Positions 38,227-51,423 are shown, counted from the stretch's first letter. The stretch is 64,000 bases of DNA from Marchantia polymorpha subsp. ruderalis (GCA_037833965.1 AP031356.1:11802501-11866500); one strand, 5' to 3'. Numbers and translations: made by a program. Notes: generated from the sequence alone by a model not told the origin.

Positions 38227-41200
38227 CCTTCATAAAATCAACAAACACACAGATTCAATTGACCTGGGAGATAGGAAGAGAGTAGAATCAAAGAGTCAAA
38301 GCCGAATTGCTATCCAACGAGCACACCTCAGCACAGTCTAGGGACTCAGAGAAAGGCAATTGAGGCCTCTGAGATCTACAATATGAAAATTCTGAGAGAG
38401 AAGACGCTTGTTCGAAAGGAGTGGAAAAGGAGAGAAAGGGAATGGCCATGAGGACACAGCACCGTCTTAAGTAGGATAAGTGTATGCATGAACATTGAAC
38501 CCAGAGTGCCGACTGGAAAATGCACAACAGAGACCTCACACATGACCGAAGCTGCAACACAATGAATCTCTGAGCCGCATGGGGATGCTAATAAACTCGC
38601 AGAAAAGGACGACCGTTCCACTCCACGCGGCTGCTGCTCTGAGAGAGGATTCCAAGTGCAGCAGAAGCAGTGATAGCAAGAACAGACCCACTTGCACCGC
38701 AATTGATGGGAGTAGAAATACTGCAAGAAACGTGAACGGAGAATAATTCGCTCTCCATCATCAACTCGATCCGGTCATATTCAACTCAATTTATAAACAC
38801 CCACAGACCTCCCTCTCAATCAATTCTCCGTTCAGAGAAACCGAACTCCGCGGATTCCGAGGGCCCACGCTTCTTCACCCTTCATCCGGAGGGCGAGATC
38901 CATGAATCCGTCTTCCGGACAATCATCAAGGACGAAATTTGATTGAAGCCGCCTGCAGAAGACAGCGGAACCAGGCATGTACCGTCACCGTTCTCTTCGT
39001 CCTTTTCACTGACCGTCTCGGCTTCACCTCCCGCTTTCAAGGCTTGGCCCGCTGCCTCAATCGGTCGACCGGTAAAGCCAGGATGCTGTTGCCTTCGTTC
39101 AGAGCACGAATGACTGAGTCTGCACAAAGTTCGTTCAAAAGACAAATATGAATTTCTATTATTCCCGGTTTATGTCACGTGTCGAAGGTGCTGTACGTGG
39201 CATTGCGCCTGAAGCTCAAGTGGATTGCAGGGGGACACAGTGACTTCACAAAAGCATGGGAAGACCCATCAACTGCATTAACATCGACCCTTTAAATCTC
39301 ACAGAATTTAACATTCACATTAGGGGTCTTCCCATCCTTTTGCTATATTATTTCTAGGGACATCCTGAAGTGTGCGTTATGTTTTTTCTTACTGCACGTT
39401 GCAATTCAAGTGCAAGTTTACCTCTTATCCCCTTTAAGATGTAACTGAAACTTGGACCTCGAGTGTCTTTATTCTCTTGTGCCCTAGTGCAAGTTGTTGG
39501 CCCTTTCTGTTTGTAACGACAGTTTTCTCTTTTCTTATCTCTTCATCTTTTTCTTTCCACCGCTTGACCATGTTAATAGATTTCGTCAAGCTCACCATCA
39601 TCTTCGTGTTCACATGAACTACGTAGTTACGCAAGAAAACAACACTGGTCTCGCATGTGTAACTAAACATATATTACTTGATAAAGCATGGACTTGATTT
39701 CTTTGTTAATGAATTATATATCTTATATACTTATACCGGAATCTATTTTTATTATAAAACTTTTACGAGATGATTCGGCATTCATTAAAATTCTGACATA
39801 ATACTCTACAAAGCAAAGAGTGGAAAGTGGAAAGTGGAAATTAATTTTTGATTTTTGTGCAAAGCAATCAAAAATATGTTTTCGTTTTGTATTTAGAACA
39901 AGTCCCTAATTCACACATACAAAAGAAGATTTATTTTTTTACAAAAACTCATGACATGCTTAACACATTTATCAAATATAAGTAGCGATGTTTATAACTA
40001 AGTGTTGAATAGTGATGTTGGCAAAAGTTTATATTCTTAAAAGCAAAGTTATCAACAAAATTCAGCTTGAATACTTGCATTTTGAATACTTGTAAAAAAA
40101 TATGGCATGTATTTCAAGAGCGTAGATTAGGATCTACGCTCTTAAAAATATGATTATCTGCCGAAAAATAGTATATGGAAATAAAACACAATGCACATCA
40201 ATGTGTATTCCAGAGCAAGATGTAAAATGTGGATTACGTGCTATATATAATACAGCATAATCACCACTGGGTACAAACTTGTTGCAATCTTTTAATGGAC
40301 AAGAGACAGTGCATGTCTTACAAAAGTCATGTATAAAAATGAACGCTCGCTTCTTTTTCCTTGTTTTCTATAAAGATCAAAGATTAAGAATGTGAAAATA
40401 TTTTGAAAATATGATCAACTACATCGGGCTATAATTTTTAAGTTATAGATCGGAAGATACGACTGCTGCAATCAGTGAAGGATTTTGTTTCCGAAATATA
40501 TAGAAAGATATGAGTTTTGGCGGAGATCCAGACTGACAATGTGAGTTCTATTGCTTTGGCAAACACGTCGCTCTACCATACAGGAATAAAATACTTCAAA
40601 ACTTCAGACTCATCGCGTTTAGAGAAAGTTCTAGGCTGAAGAGATCTTTCAAGTTTTATACCAGTGAGGAACATGAAACTTATATTTTCAACAAACATCA
40701 GTAGGAAAAAGGTTATGACGCTTGGTTAATTACCCGGTGTAGAGTAAATTAATGGGGTATGAAACCTTCTTGACATTAAGCGAATAATAGAGCACTGTGA
40801 TTCAAATAACCCTTCTTACCGTTTGTACATGATACATACCGCTACTGTTTAGTTTCAAGTTCCAAGCAATTTTGTTCAGCAAGTTTAACCCACCTCCGTT
40901 CTACTATCTGGTTCTAGTGTGGAGCTACGGAAGAATTCCATGAGTTTCCCAAGTGAACCTTGCTTACTATGTACACAAACAATTCGCACTTCATTTTGAT
41001 GATCCAAGTTAAAAGTCTGGTGTGTAAGATTCGTGGAAGGCATAGGTTTCGAGATTCGAGTTTGGCCTGTCCAGGTATATTGTAAGGCACATGAGTGAAT
41101 CTGTGAGACTTGAACCATGTATTTAAACTTAGACCTATTCATCACGACATCTAATTGCAGCTCACTGATGTCCAAAAGTCCAAAAGTCGTTCAGGACACG

Positions 41201-41779
41201 GTTTTGACAACAAATGTTATCGATGGCAACAATCTTCATCTCTGGTAAGCTTCTGGATCATTTATGAACTGGATTCCTTCTAACATGTACGTGTTTGGTT
41301 TGAAGGCTTATGTTAACTACACATTCATCCAATCTCAACTTCGGTACGTCAAGTTTGAATCCATAAGTTTTACTGATACAAAACCTCAATCAAAGGCCAC
41401 TCCCAAAAGATCTTCAATGAATGCATAATTGATCCATATCCTCCACCGGTACATTCAAACATTCAACACTGATCAACGTTACCGTCGGTACAGGAAATTG
41501 GTTTTAAGGCGAGAGAGAGCATGAACACCTGTTTTTAGTATGTGCCAGCAGCTTCTGAAATGAATGAATGATCGAGGTGGGTGATAAAGCATCGAGTCAT
41601 GTCCCAGGCGTATACTGCTAATAATCATGGGCCTCTAAGAAAAGCAGCTTGTGCCACCCCCTCGAAATATTGATCAAGAGTGAATTGTAACAATGGAAGG
41701 CATCTACGGTCTTCAAAAAACAATAATAAATGGTATGAATCGGCAGTAATTCGTAAGGGCCAAATGACTGTGACGTATA
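38227..41779. other. Intergenic: inositol 3-kinase upstream region and EXS gene 3' flank
   Basis: The first about 600 bases should hold the kinase leader and promoter; a TATAAAT-like box on the minus strand lies near 38791-38799. A small open frame at 38882-39145 (minus) is unrecognised. About 39700-40900 is AT-rich. A hairpin is at 40116-40143 and a (GTGGAAA)3 run near 39822-39842. Confidence 0.45.
40116..40143. repeat. Hairpin, 12-bp perfect arms and 4-base loop
   Basis: AAGAGCGTAGAT (40116-40127) and ATCTACGCTCTT (40132-40143) are exact inverted copies around TAGG, in AT-rich intergenic DNA. Confidence 0.75.
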
Positions 41780-44700
41780 TTATGTGTCATGATCAGAAGC
41801 AAACAAGCGTTCTTTTTCTTCAACTACTTCTGTCAGCGGTATCTCCACAGCAGAACTGCTTGTAATCATCTTATTGTACTCACTCTCCACTCGAAAAAAT
41901 ATCCACTGAAACCTCCGTAACATTTCCAGCCCTGAAAAGGTGAAGACAGTCAAACGGTTGTGCCGTAGATGTGCAGATAATTTGAAAGTCCATGAGCACC
42001 TTAGAAGAAGATTGCTTGAAATAGCCCAAAAATATACCTGCCGTTTCCAGGGTAGAGACATAATTTGTTACGAATTTCGAAAAAGTCTGAAGTTAATACA
42101 ATAAATTTGTCCTTCAACCCATCGTTCTACATAAAACGTTGCGGACTATACCGAGTAAAATAAAACAAGGACAGCAGCACAATTAATTGGACCATCATAG
42201 ACACCTTCTATTTCACTGAAGACAGCAACTCGATGCACAGGCATATCATAGGATGACTGGTGCATAAACGGCTTAGAGAAAGACATTGATCATGAACTCA
42301 CATCCTCATAAAGCATCAAGAAGGAACGAAGAAGTTACCAGTTGTGAAATAAAATTTATTGTCAGACCAAAACAACATCTCAGGTATCTACAAAGTGGAT
42401 TGACGGAAGGTGAATAGAAGGTGAATAGTAATTTAAATTGAGGTTATCTTTCTACGGTTACTTTTGTGGCTAACGAACCACCAGCAATTCTGGTTTAGGG
42501 TTTTGGATTCGTGTGTCCATGTTCTTATCTAAGGCTGAAAGCAATCAGGTCAAAGTACACACATTGCCAGTGATCATTTCGTCGTGTACGAATCACACCC
42601 TTGTGCTAGATTTCTAAGAACTGTGGTGGAGTTGGCATTTATCTCCAATTCGAGTTCGCTTCAATTCAAGTGTGGGAGAGTTAACTAGAGAATCCTTACC
42701 TCAGTTCATAGCCCACCTGAAAGTTCGAGGAAATGGTTCCAAGCTATGGCTAATCCAAGAGCCTCAATAAACACATCATACAATGCTGGTGATAACACCC
42801 TTGAGAGCTAGGTTACTGGAAAAAAGGGGTGGAGTTAACACTGTCTGAATTTCGAGTTTTTATCAACTCAAGAGTGTCGAGTGTTACCTAGAGAATTTTT
42901 TCCGTCAGTGATGTTGCTCATAGCCCACCTGAGAGAGTGAGGGGGAGAAGTAGAAAGCTATGGCTAATCCAAGAAAGTCAATAGTAGCATCATGCAATGC
43001 TGGCGATACATCTGGAAAACAAACTAATAAACTGCTGCAACGGAATTCAGAATATCAATTTTACTAAATCTATATAGAGAAATAATGTTGAACAAATACA
43101 AAATGATGACCAACCCATCGTTGATAATAAACTGCTGCAACAGAATTCATAATATCATTTGTGCCAAATCATATAGCGAAATAATGTTGAACAAGATACA
43201 AAATGATAACTTACCCATCGTTGATTGTACAACATACTCGAACGTAGAGCGGATTTCTTTGTCTTGCAGTTGCCAGTCAAGAGCCTGACAAACATGCAGC
43301 ATTGATTCTAGTCAATTTGATCCAGTAAAAAAAACTGTATCTTATAAACTTTAGTTTCTGTTAGCATGAGAAATTCAGCTAAAGGAGAAGCCTAAAAGGA
43401 AAGACATACCCTAGATCCCAATCTCGAGTGACATCCCAGTAGAAAGAATAGCAAGTGTTGATCACGCAGCATAGCAGCCACAAAGGTCGATATGTTGCTT
43501 CCCAAACTAGGACATCAGACATATGGTACTTCAAAGCAGACAATACGATGACAGGGAATGTTGTCGTATACTTCAGAGCTGCAAGGTACATCGGATGAAA
43601 AAGGCCACCGAATTAGTACATATATGAGATACATTCTCCCCTGCAAGAAAATTATCCCGACTGTGAAAGTTCTTCATAAGGCTTCTGGCACAACCTTCAG
43701 TGCTTTGAGATCATCAGCAATATTATCGTCTTCCACATCTTTAACACTGTATTCTATGAAAAGTTCTCGGATGTCCTGCTCTAGAGCAGGACATCCGAGA
43801 ACTTTTTTAGCAAGAATCATGACTTGTCACTCGTGCAAAAGAATGGTACAATTCGCTTTACCACCATGGTGGTCTCTGCCATCAACAATGTAGGACATTA
43901 TATAAAGCCTATCTGATTAACACTGGAGGACCAGGAGCTTAAAATAGTACTTTCATTCTCTCGTACACCCTCCTTCCTGGAATACTCTCACACTTTACCA
44001 TTGAGCAGACAAGATTTATCGCCGGTATCGGAGAACTGCCGAAGGCACTGGAAAAAACGGCAAAGATATGGAAAGGCCAAGATGCAAGGTATCCAGTAGG
44101 AATGATTTCCACACATGAGGTTTGCATCATCCTCAGGAACTCCTGTAACCTGAAAAGTAAACACTGCATAAGTATGTGAAACATCAAGACCCTCCATTAG
44201 GATTCTCCTAACGCACAGTGTGCTTTGGTTTCAAAAGTATTCTTTGTTAGCTTTCAAGTTAGCAATGTACAACTGCTACTCTTTTGTGCTTGCCTGCAAC
44301 AACATGAAGATCCAAAATTGATGATAATTGTCTACCATGCAATCTATGGTGCAATCTATTCACATATGTTGCTCTTCATACTTGAACAGACAAATAACGA
44401 TCAAAACTTACCGAAGACACGCGACAGAGATACAATGTGTTATGCAAGTACATGGCGATATCATGTATACTGTAAGCGCTTGAGGGTTATGAGGAAGTAT
44501 TTGCAAATCTTTGTATCAAACGCTAACGAAACGATAGAATACTATCTAGTCAACTAAACAGGTAATAGAGTGAAAGATTTTGCAAGTAAAATGAAGAGAG
44601 GAGAGAAGTTGAGAATGAAGCATAAGAATCAATAACTGACACAGCCAAAAATGGTTGACTACTAACTTACTTGATGATAATAAATTCTGCAGAAAACTCG

Positions 44701-47700
44701 CTCCACATCCGACAGAACCTGTAAATTATGTGTGAAACCGCGACTTAATGTCATTAGGACATTTGAACAACAAAAATGGTCGTGGGAGAAGTCTCATGGA
44801 AGGATCTCACACTATCTACGGATATCCAATTCGCACGTATTAATAGTGATGAAGTGACAACCAATAGATATGCAAGTAATCCTTACTTTGGACATGGACG
44901 TCAGGACATCTGCCACGAAGAAGTCTGCAAAAGAGATCGGCTGTCAAAGCCACACGAACACTAAAAAGCCGTTAGCCCGACTGGCACCGTTCATGGGCTC
45001 TCTGGGAAAAGAAAGCGAAAGCATATAGCAGATATATATTGATACCATATATGGTATCAGTATCTGCTAACGCAGGTAGGTAACCACATATTTCCTTATT
45101 TTATTTTGTTACGATTTATTTCAAAATCCGAGCGTAGTAGTTTGAGAGTCAAGCAGCAATTGGATTCGGAGGTAATTATTGATATACTTTACTACGGTTT
45201 AGGGTTTCAGAATTGTGTGTCCAGTTTCAAATTACTATAATCAAGTCAAAGAGTACATCTTGCCAGTGATCTGCCCTCTGATCACATCTACGAGCTGTTA
45301 CATTACTGAGATGTAAAGAAGGTGATATCGATCTAAGTGAATTCGAGTTGGAATTTGATCAAAGTGGGGAGTGTTGTAATGAGAAATTTGAACTCATAAA
45401 TATAGCTCAAAATCTGCCTGAAGGTTACACTGAATGTGGGCAAGTTATGGCAAGTGCAAGGAAACTCATATCACCGGCTATGGTAGGAAATACGATATCT
45501 GGAAGTGGATCACATCTATACACAGAGGATTAAAATATTTTATTCTTAATCCGAAGCACTAACAAATGAAGCACTAATATTGTTCCTAACAAATGAGTAA
45601 TCCATAGGATCATATCACCCGTAGTATATTATTTTGGAAATTGGTGTGTGAATGTGATCTCTCTTGCACTTGCCATAGCTTGTATACCGTCAATCTAAGA
45701 CTCTATCTGATTGTAATGCTCATGAGCTCAGCTGTCTCAATATAGCATTCACCACCTTGAACCAAGCTTTGACTCGGATTCAGTTATATTGCTTTCTCTA
45801 TCCTGACAACTCAATAATCCAATAGCTGACAGGTGTCAGTAATTGAGGAAATAATACTTACAAGATCTACTCTCGACCCGATTGCTTTGCTCACTGAACA
45901 ACAATGTATGCAACTTTCAGACTCAATTCTGGACATGTACACACAAATCTGAAACCTTAAACAATAATGCTTGGTCACAGAGGGTTACCTTTGTGGCTAA
46001 AGAGTTACCGAGTATAAAACCTAAAATAAAACGGTATGGATATATTACAACATGGAGATCTCGTTTCTTAGACTTGTGTGAGGCCGTGCACGCGACGTCA
46101 CAACAAAGGCCATTCTTATTGCACACAAATTTGAGAAAAATTTATAAGCATTCATCGTGGTTGTCAAAGGCATATGCGCAGAAGACAAACCTGGAAGGGA
46201 AAAATCATGCGGACAATCGTACTCAGAAAGTAAAAGCGTGAAGAAGCGAATAAGGCATTTACTGGCAAAGCCAGTAAGAGTGGTAACAAACAGTACACAA
46301 TGACCTGTCATCGCATCAAAGTCTATTTCCCGTTAGAAGCTTCCAAATTGTTGCAATGAGTACGTACATTGAGCTACATGCACAAGGACATGACAAAATT
46401 TGAGCTCCAGATCTATATCTATTTCAGATAAAAGGATCATTAGAAATCGCCAAATGTGAAAATATCTACCAAAAGGAAAGTGGAGTGAAATGATCAGAGT
46501 TTCACATGCAAAACATCACTTGCATCTACTAAAGACATGTGATTTGATTACAAAAAGCATGTTCTTCCTACAATAGATTTGAACTGTATACAACGTCATG
46601 TACAAACAGCTCTCCAGGTGATTTAAAGGAAGCCAGAGATAACAAGCAGATATGTATCAGAGCTAAGTACTGCACCGGTTGTGAAGCTGCAAGTTTTCTT
46701 TCACCGTATGACTCCAGATACAGATAAGCTGTCAGGCTTGTAAGTACCAGCACCGTCATCCACGATGCGATCTGCAAGAGTGTTTGCCAAATACCGCGGT
46801 TCAGCATTTTGGTTGAGAAAGACAAGGGAGTAAATTTACCGCCCACCCCGTCAATAAAAATGGTTGTAGATGATCGTGAAATGATAAGAACTTCACCCAG
46901 GACACAACAGAATAGTCCAAACTCAAACTGCTGCACAAAGGATCTAAATTTGAGTTTAACAGCTCCAGTAGACGTATGTCTACTCTCTGTTGGAACTTGA
47001 GCGCATGAAAAACATAAAGGGACGATCTGAACAGCACTCCGGTATACTCACTACTACTGTCGACAATAACCACAATGCTTCACAGGAATATATTTTCATT
47101 ACAGGTTCTTTTGGATCCACAGGATCCAATAGAACACTTCGTTCGTCTGACAGGGCCGGACTGTCAGCAAACAAGGAACAATATCTGAAGAAAAGGTCCC
47201 CTGCTGTCAGACATATCTGGCAATCAACACAACCTTCAAAACAACTGGGGGCGACCTTTGGTGAATGTAAAAGTTGACATGAAGCAGGAGAGAACCAGAT
47301 TCACATATTGTTAACAATTACTTATCCTGTGAAACTTGGCAAACACGAAGTTTCAGATTAGCAGTATTCACCTTCCAAATCTCCCAATGCGTGAGATGGT
47401 TATGATCCAGATCAAACACCTTCGCGTAGTTCACACGAGAACGCAGGAACACTTGAACGTTTACTCCCCAAAGCCACACCATCATGGCCTGGGCAAAGGC
47501 ATAACCGAAGTCAAATTGGTGAGATCCAGGTCTTTCTTTCAAGAAATCGACACAAATTCTGATAAGGGTGCAACATATAACTTCTGATCAATTCTTGCTG
47601 AGCGAAACATTTAACAGGAGATGACAAGAGCGAGAAAAGTCACCACTTTATGATACGGCGGTAACAAATATTTTATTTCTGGGAGAGACTAAAAACTAAA

Positions 47701-48955
47701 GAATCCTGAACTCGAGAAAGAGAGACGCCGTGAACGTCTTTAGAGCACGTCTCTATACAAGACGGTGTGGCACTCATAGGGCAACATACATCGAGTTTAA
47801 ATAGCTCTTAGAGAAATGTGAGATACACATGTTTATAGGGACTTTCAAAAGTTGATACATCTATCTATCATACATCAGCATCACAAATACAAGCAGATAA
47901 GAAATCCAGCACACCGCTCCCTCATGCATACAAGTTGTAGCATAGACAAGGTGGCACCAAGAAGCAGCAATGAGCATATTACTACGGAAAACTGAGAAGA
48001 AACTTGTTATTTTAGATTTTAACTTAAGGTATGGATGTAATTCATCAAGAACACCCGCGGAAACTATAACCTTAAAATTTACTGTAAAAAGAAATGACTT
48101 ATTCAGCGAGACGCAGAATCTTTTTGATATTTCAAACACACGTTCCTGACCAGGCAAACACTAATGTGGGATCGATCTATCAAGCAGATCAAACATTTGA
48201 GGTAAGCACACTCGCACTAACGAGTAGCGAAAATCTAACACTTCACAAAGAGCGGGCTGAAGGGGGATATATTTTCTAGATCAAAGGAGAAACAACTTCA
48301 GAATTACATGGACTCAAGAGGAGTACATGGTGCTTAGAAAACGTGTATGTCTTACTTTCCTTCTAACATACATCTCTTATGTAGAATTGTATAAATTCGT
48401 ACTATGCCTACAGTAGCCAGTAGAAATGGGACAATTGTATCAGGTCATTGACCATCAAGTTCGCATTCTTCAACTGCAAGAATAACGCACAAGAATATAT
48501 ATATATATATATATATATATATTGCAGGATAGAAGACAAGTTCTCAAGACAAGCTGTTGTATTTATGACTGAGATTTATAGTTTTGCCGGTAAATGCAGT
48601 GTGACCTGCAGATTACCAAGATTATAAAAAAATTGCACAAGTGAAAAAAACAAACTGTGACCTTTATTCAAGATCACAGGAGGAAACTCACATGCAGTAT
48701 CTACAGTCTGACGCTAGTTAAAGGAGTTTGAAGCGAGCCAATCGATAGCAATCCCGTTCAACGGAAGTTGAGTGAAAGGAAACAGAAGCAAGTACCAATG
48801 ACATAGAAAGAACAAAAATGCAGCGGGGGATGAAATAGCGTTTAAACTGGAACAGAGGTCTTAACACGTATCAACATGGATGTGAAATTTTGGATTCTAG
48901 ATTAAATAACAATCAAGAGTCTACAGTCAACGTAGATGGTGAGCATGTAACCAGT

Positions 48956-49003
<48 letters not shown>

Positions 49004-49965
49004 AAGTGGTAGAAGCTGCAACTTTCCAAAGACAACTTCGGTGGTGCTGAAGCTGTACAATAAAGAGAATGGTTACATCAAACCATCCATCTCTAGCCAG
49101 TGATAAAACCTCATCCTAACGAGAAACTCACTCAATGAGCTTACAGAACCATTTTTTGCATGGTATATGTAGGAGGTAAAAATCACAAAGAAATACCTAC
49201 AAAGTTAGTATTTAGCTTTATACTACTCAAATCCCAGATAAAGGATGCACTAGAAAGAAAGGTCTTTCTGATGATCAACCGGTGAAACATAATGCAGAAG
49301 CGAACACAAACTGTAGTTCACAAGATTGGTGGTGGATATCCATATCTATAAGCATAAACAGGTCACACAAGGAACTTTCAAATTCTATGACAAGGTGTTC
49401 ATCTTCCAATTTTAGGTGTCACAGACTCTGTGCTATAGGAATAAAGAACGGATATAACGGAATATTGGTCAGCACGGATGCAGCACGAAGAAAACAGTCT
49501 TTAAAAAATGAGTTTCTGCAGAGAACCAAATACCATCATGAAGAGTGGATTGTAGTAAGCAAAAGCTTCGAAAAAGGTCTTGTTCCACACTGCCATGTCC
49601 ATTCGGAAAACTGAATCCTTGATCACCTGATAAAAAGAAACTTGATACATCAGACTCCTCATACTAATGTAAATGCAATATTCGCTCAAAGATTGAGGCC
49701 TCTGATTCGAGAACTACATGGTAAGAATGTTCAAATCTTATATTTTTCTTCATTTGAGGTTCGCGAGGACATGACATCTTTTCTACCCAGTTGCAGTGTT
49801 GGAAAATACGATGGAGACCGATATTAATGAAAAAGAAAAAAATTCCAAAAATCACACCTTCAGGGAAACAATGATCCATAAGGAGAAAACAAAGAGTTGC
49901 ATTGTGCCACATGAACTCCGAGAGGCCTTGCTCGCCAGAAGCGTGGGATTCACAGAAAATTATCG
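41780..49965 (-). CDS. EXS-domain (ERD1/XPR1/SYG1 family) membrane protein without SPX domain, at least 11 exons, 5' end unresolved
   Basis: Exons in transcript order: 49965-49856, 49626-49534, 47488-47372, 46771-46676, 46304-46191, 44940-44887, 44718-44671, 44149-43999, 43578-43410, 43284-43215, 42037-41780. From the second exon on, all phases fit. Diagnostic stretches: DSVFRMDMAVWNKTFFEAFA, MMVWLWGVNVQVFL with VNYAKVFDLDHNHLTHWEIW, SLTAYLYLESYGERKLAASQ, ALFASSRFYFLS, PISFADFFVADVLTSMSK, FPYLCRFFQCLRQFSDTGDK, LKYTTTFPVIVLSALKYH, YRPLWLLCCVINTCYSFYWD, RWVYFWAISSNLLLRCSW, KLSAHLRHNRLTVF and RRFQWIFFRVESEYNKM. Order and content match the plant EXS-only family (such as Arabidopsis At5g35730), polytopic proteins related to PHO1/XPR1 and yeast Erd1 and probably endomembrane-located. 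The start Met lies in an exon upstream of 49965 that I cannot fix. The 49965 acceptor is itself tentative. Confidence 0.9.
42633..43012. repeat. Diverged tandem duplication of about 165-185 bp in the last EXS intron
   Basis: Unit 1 (about 42633-42797) and unit 2 (about 42829-43012) share GGTGGAGTT, CTAGAGAAT, CATAGCCCACCTGA, AGCTATGGCTAATCCAAGA and CAATGCTGG in the same order. A further relative lies near 45190-45290 in another intron of the same gene. Confidence 0.7.
43025..43225. repeat. 100-bp tandem duplication covering an EXS exon/intron boundary
   Basis: 43025-43125 and 43125-43225 are near-identical direct copies (AATAAACTGCTGCAAC start, CCCATCGTTGAT end). The right copy includes the last 11 bases of exon 43284-43215 and its GTAAGT donor. 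In the left copy the donor has become GTTGGT. Confidence 0.8.
43759..43806. repeat. Perfect 48-bp palindrome
   Basis: The arms 43759-43782 and 43783-43806 are exact inverted copies with no spacer, centred on TCTAGA; the left arm begins AAAAGTTCTCGGATGTCC. It lies in the EXS intron between exons 44149-43999 and 43578-43410. Confidence 0.9.
45027..45068. repeat. Imperfect 42-bp palindrome
   Basis: A perfect 20-bp core (TGATACCATATATGGTATCA, 45040-45059) is flanked by AGCAGATA and TATCTGCT, with a small asymmetric bulge, in an EXS intron. Confidence 0.7.
48494..48522. repeat. (AT)n microsatellite in EXS intron
   Basis: A perfect AT run of about 14 units in the long intron between exons 49626-49534 and 47488-47372. 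Confidence 0.9.
48959..49003. repeat. (AT)n(AC)n compound microsatellite in EXS intron
   Basis: About 18 AT units (48959-48994) pass directly into a short AC run, in the same long intron. Confidence 0.9.
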
Positions 49966-51423
49966 CTGACTACTACTTTCATGATGCCGTCCAGGTCGTC
50001 GATTCGCAAATTGATGCAAAAGATTTATTCGTAAAATCTTAGAAAGGTCCTCTCAATTTCGGCGGGTGATATTTGTTCGCATCTGTCCTGAGTTCAACAG
50101 CGAATCATCAATCAATATGCACAGAAAAAGCAAGTCCCCAACCTGATCCAGACTGCGTAAAGGCCTGCACGGGGAAGCAAATCGCATTAGCAACGTTTTC
50201 ACCATATTGTAAGCACTCATGAGTTTGGCTCCAGCTCGTTGATATTCCTCGATCCCATTCGTCGACTTTCAACAGATGAGTAGGACCGGCTTATGACAAC
50301 CAGTGACAATCCTAGCCATTTGAAGAGAAGAGAACTATGAAAATCGAAATTCGTGATGCACCTCTAACTGAATTGGATCAACAAAAGTACACAGACTTGT
50401 TAATAGACATCTGGAAACATTAGACGAGACTGACCGACTGATTTAAAACAGATGGAAAAGAAAACGGAAAAACAAATGTACAGTGAGTTTACAAAGGAAA
50501 CACGACAAGCATACATAGCGGTGATTTTAAATTGAGCATGCTTGGTCGTGCGCTTCGAAGTATCGAAGCTTCGATAGCACTTAACATCACGAAACCACGG
50601 TGCCACTGAACAGGTTTTCTGGAATTATCGACTAGTTTTACCAATCTGCATGTGAAATCCAGGGAGAAGAACACTGGTTCTCATCCACCAGTCTAATAGT
50701 CACCAGAGATTCAGAAAATTGCACACTGCTCCAATCTGTTCAATTACAGACAACTTCTGTATGGTTTATACATTCATCGTACCGACAGTACCACTTATCT
50801 CTGTTGGCATTTTCAGCAATAGTGGGATATTCTCCAAGCTAAATCTCTCTAATTTGTCCTTCACATTATAAACTAGAAGTACATTATACTGTCCTGGACA
50901 TCTAGTTTATAATGTTCGTAAACTTCCCAATGATTTATATCGGACGGAATATCTATCAAGACTTTAGTATATGAAAGTAAACAAAATTGATGAGGCTAGA
51001 CCTCGATAGCAACAAATTGGAAAATTTCTTGTATCATGCATATGGACACACAATGGATGGAAGTAGATGATACAAGAGGCTTTCATGTATACTGTCATGT
51101 AAGTCATTCTCGCAAACAACTTTGAAACTTCATACATGATTATCCAAAAGTAGAGAAACAAAGCTAGAGGTGGTGCATTGGAGAATATTCAAATAGATTA
51201 CATTGTTCACTCCTCTCTTCTGAACCGTAGAGGCTATTTAGTAGGAATTGTGACCACGACGAATGAATAGTAACTTGCTCTTCCGAAGTCAAATATGTTT
51301 TGACTTAACTGATTCTATTCCAAGAATAACACTCAAGTTAATGCAAGATATACATGCAAGATACTTTCTACATGTATAGCAAACTCCACATTCCTACATG
51401 CCATATGGATAGCTCTCCTCTAA
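49966..51423. other. Upstream region of the EXS gene, probably with its missing first exon
   Basis: On the minus strand 50105-50280 contains several short open frames ending at a CAG|GTTGGG donor-like site (50143), any of which might be the first coding exon. None has recognisable homology. The remainder shows no gene. A hairpin lies at 50863-50915. Confidence 0.4.
50863..50915. repeat. Hairpin, 15-bp perfect arms and 23-base loop
   Basis: ACATTATAAACTAGA (50863-50877) is the exact inverse complement of 50901-50915. Confidence 0.75.

Noticed and set aside
38882-39145. 87-codon minus-strand frame upstream of the inositol 3-kinase
   Set aside because: Hydrophilic, unrecognised, and in the likely leader or promoter region; it could be an uORF or chance.
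50105-50275. Minus-strand frame reading through the CAG|GTTGGG site upstream of the EXS gene
   Set aside because: Several frames compete, no Met fits the phase and no homology supports any one, so it is not called as exon 1.
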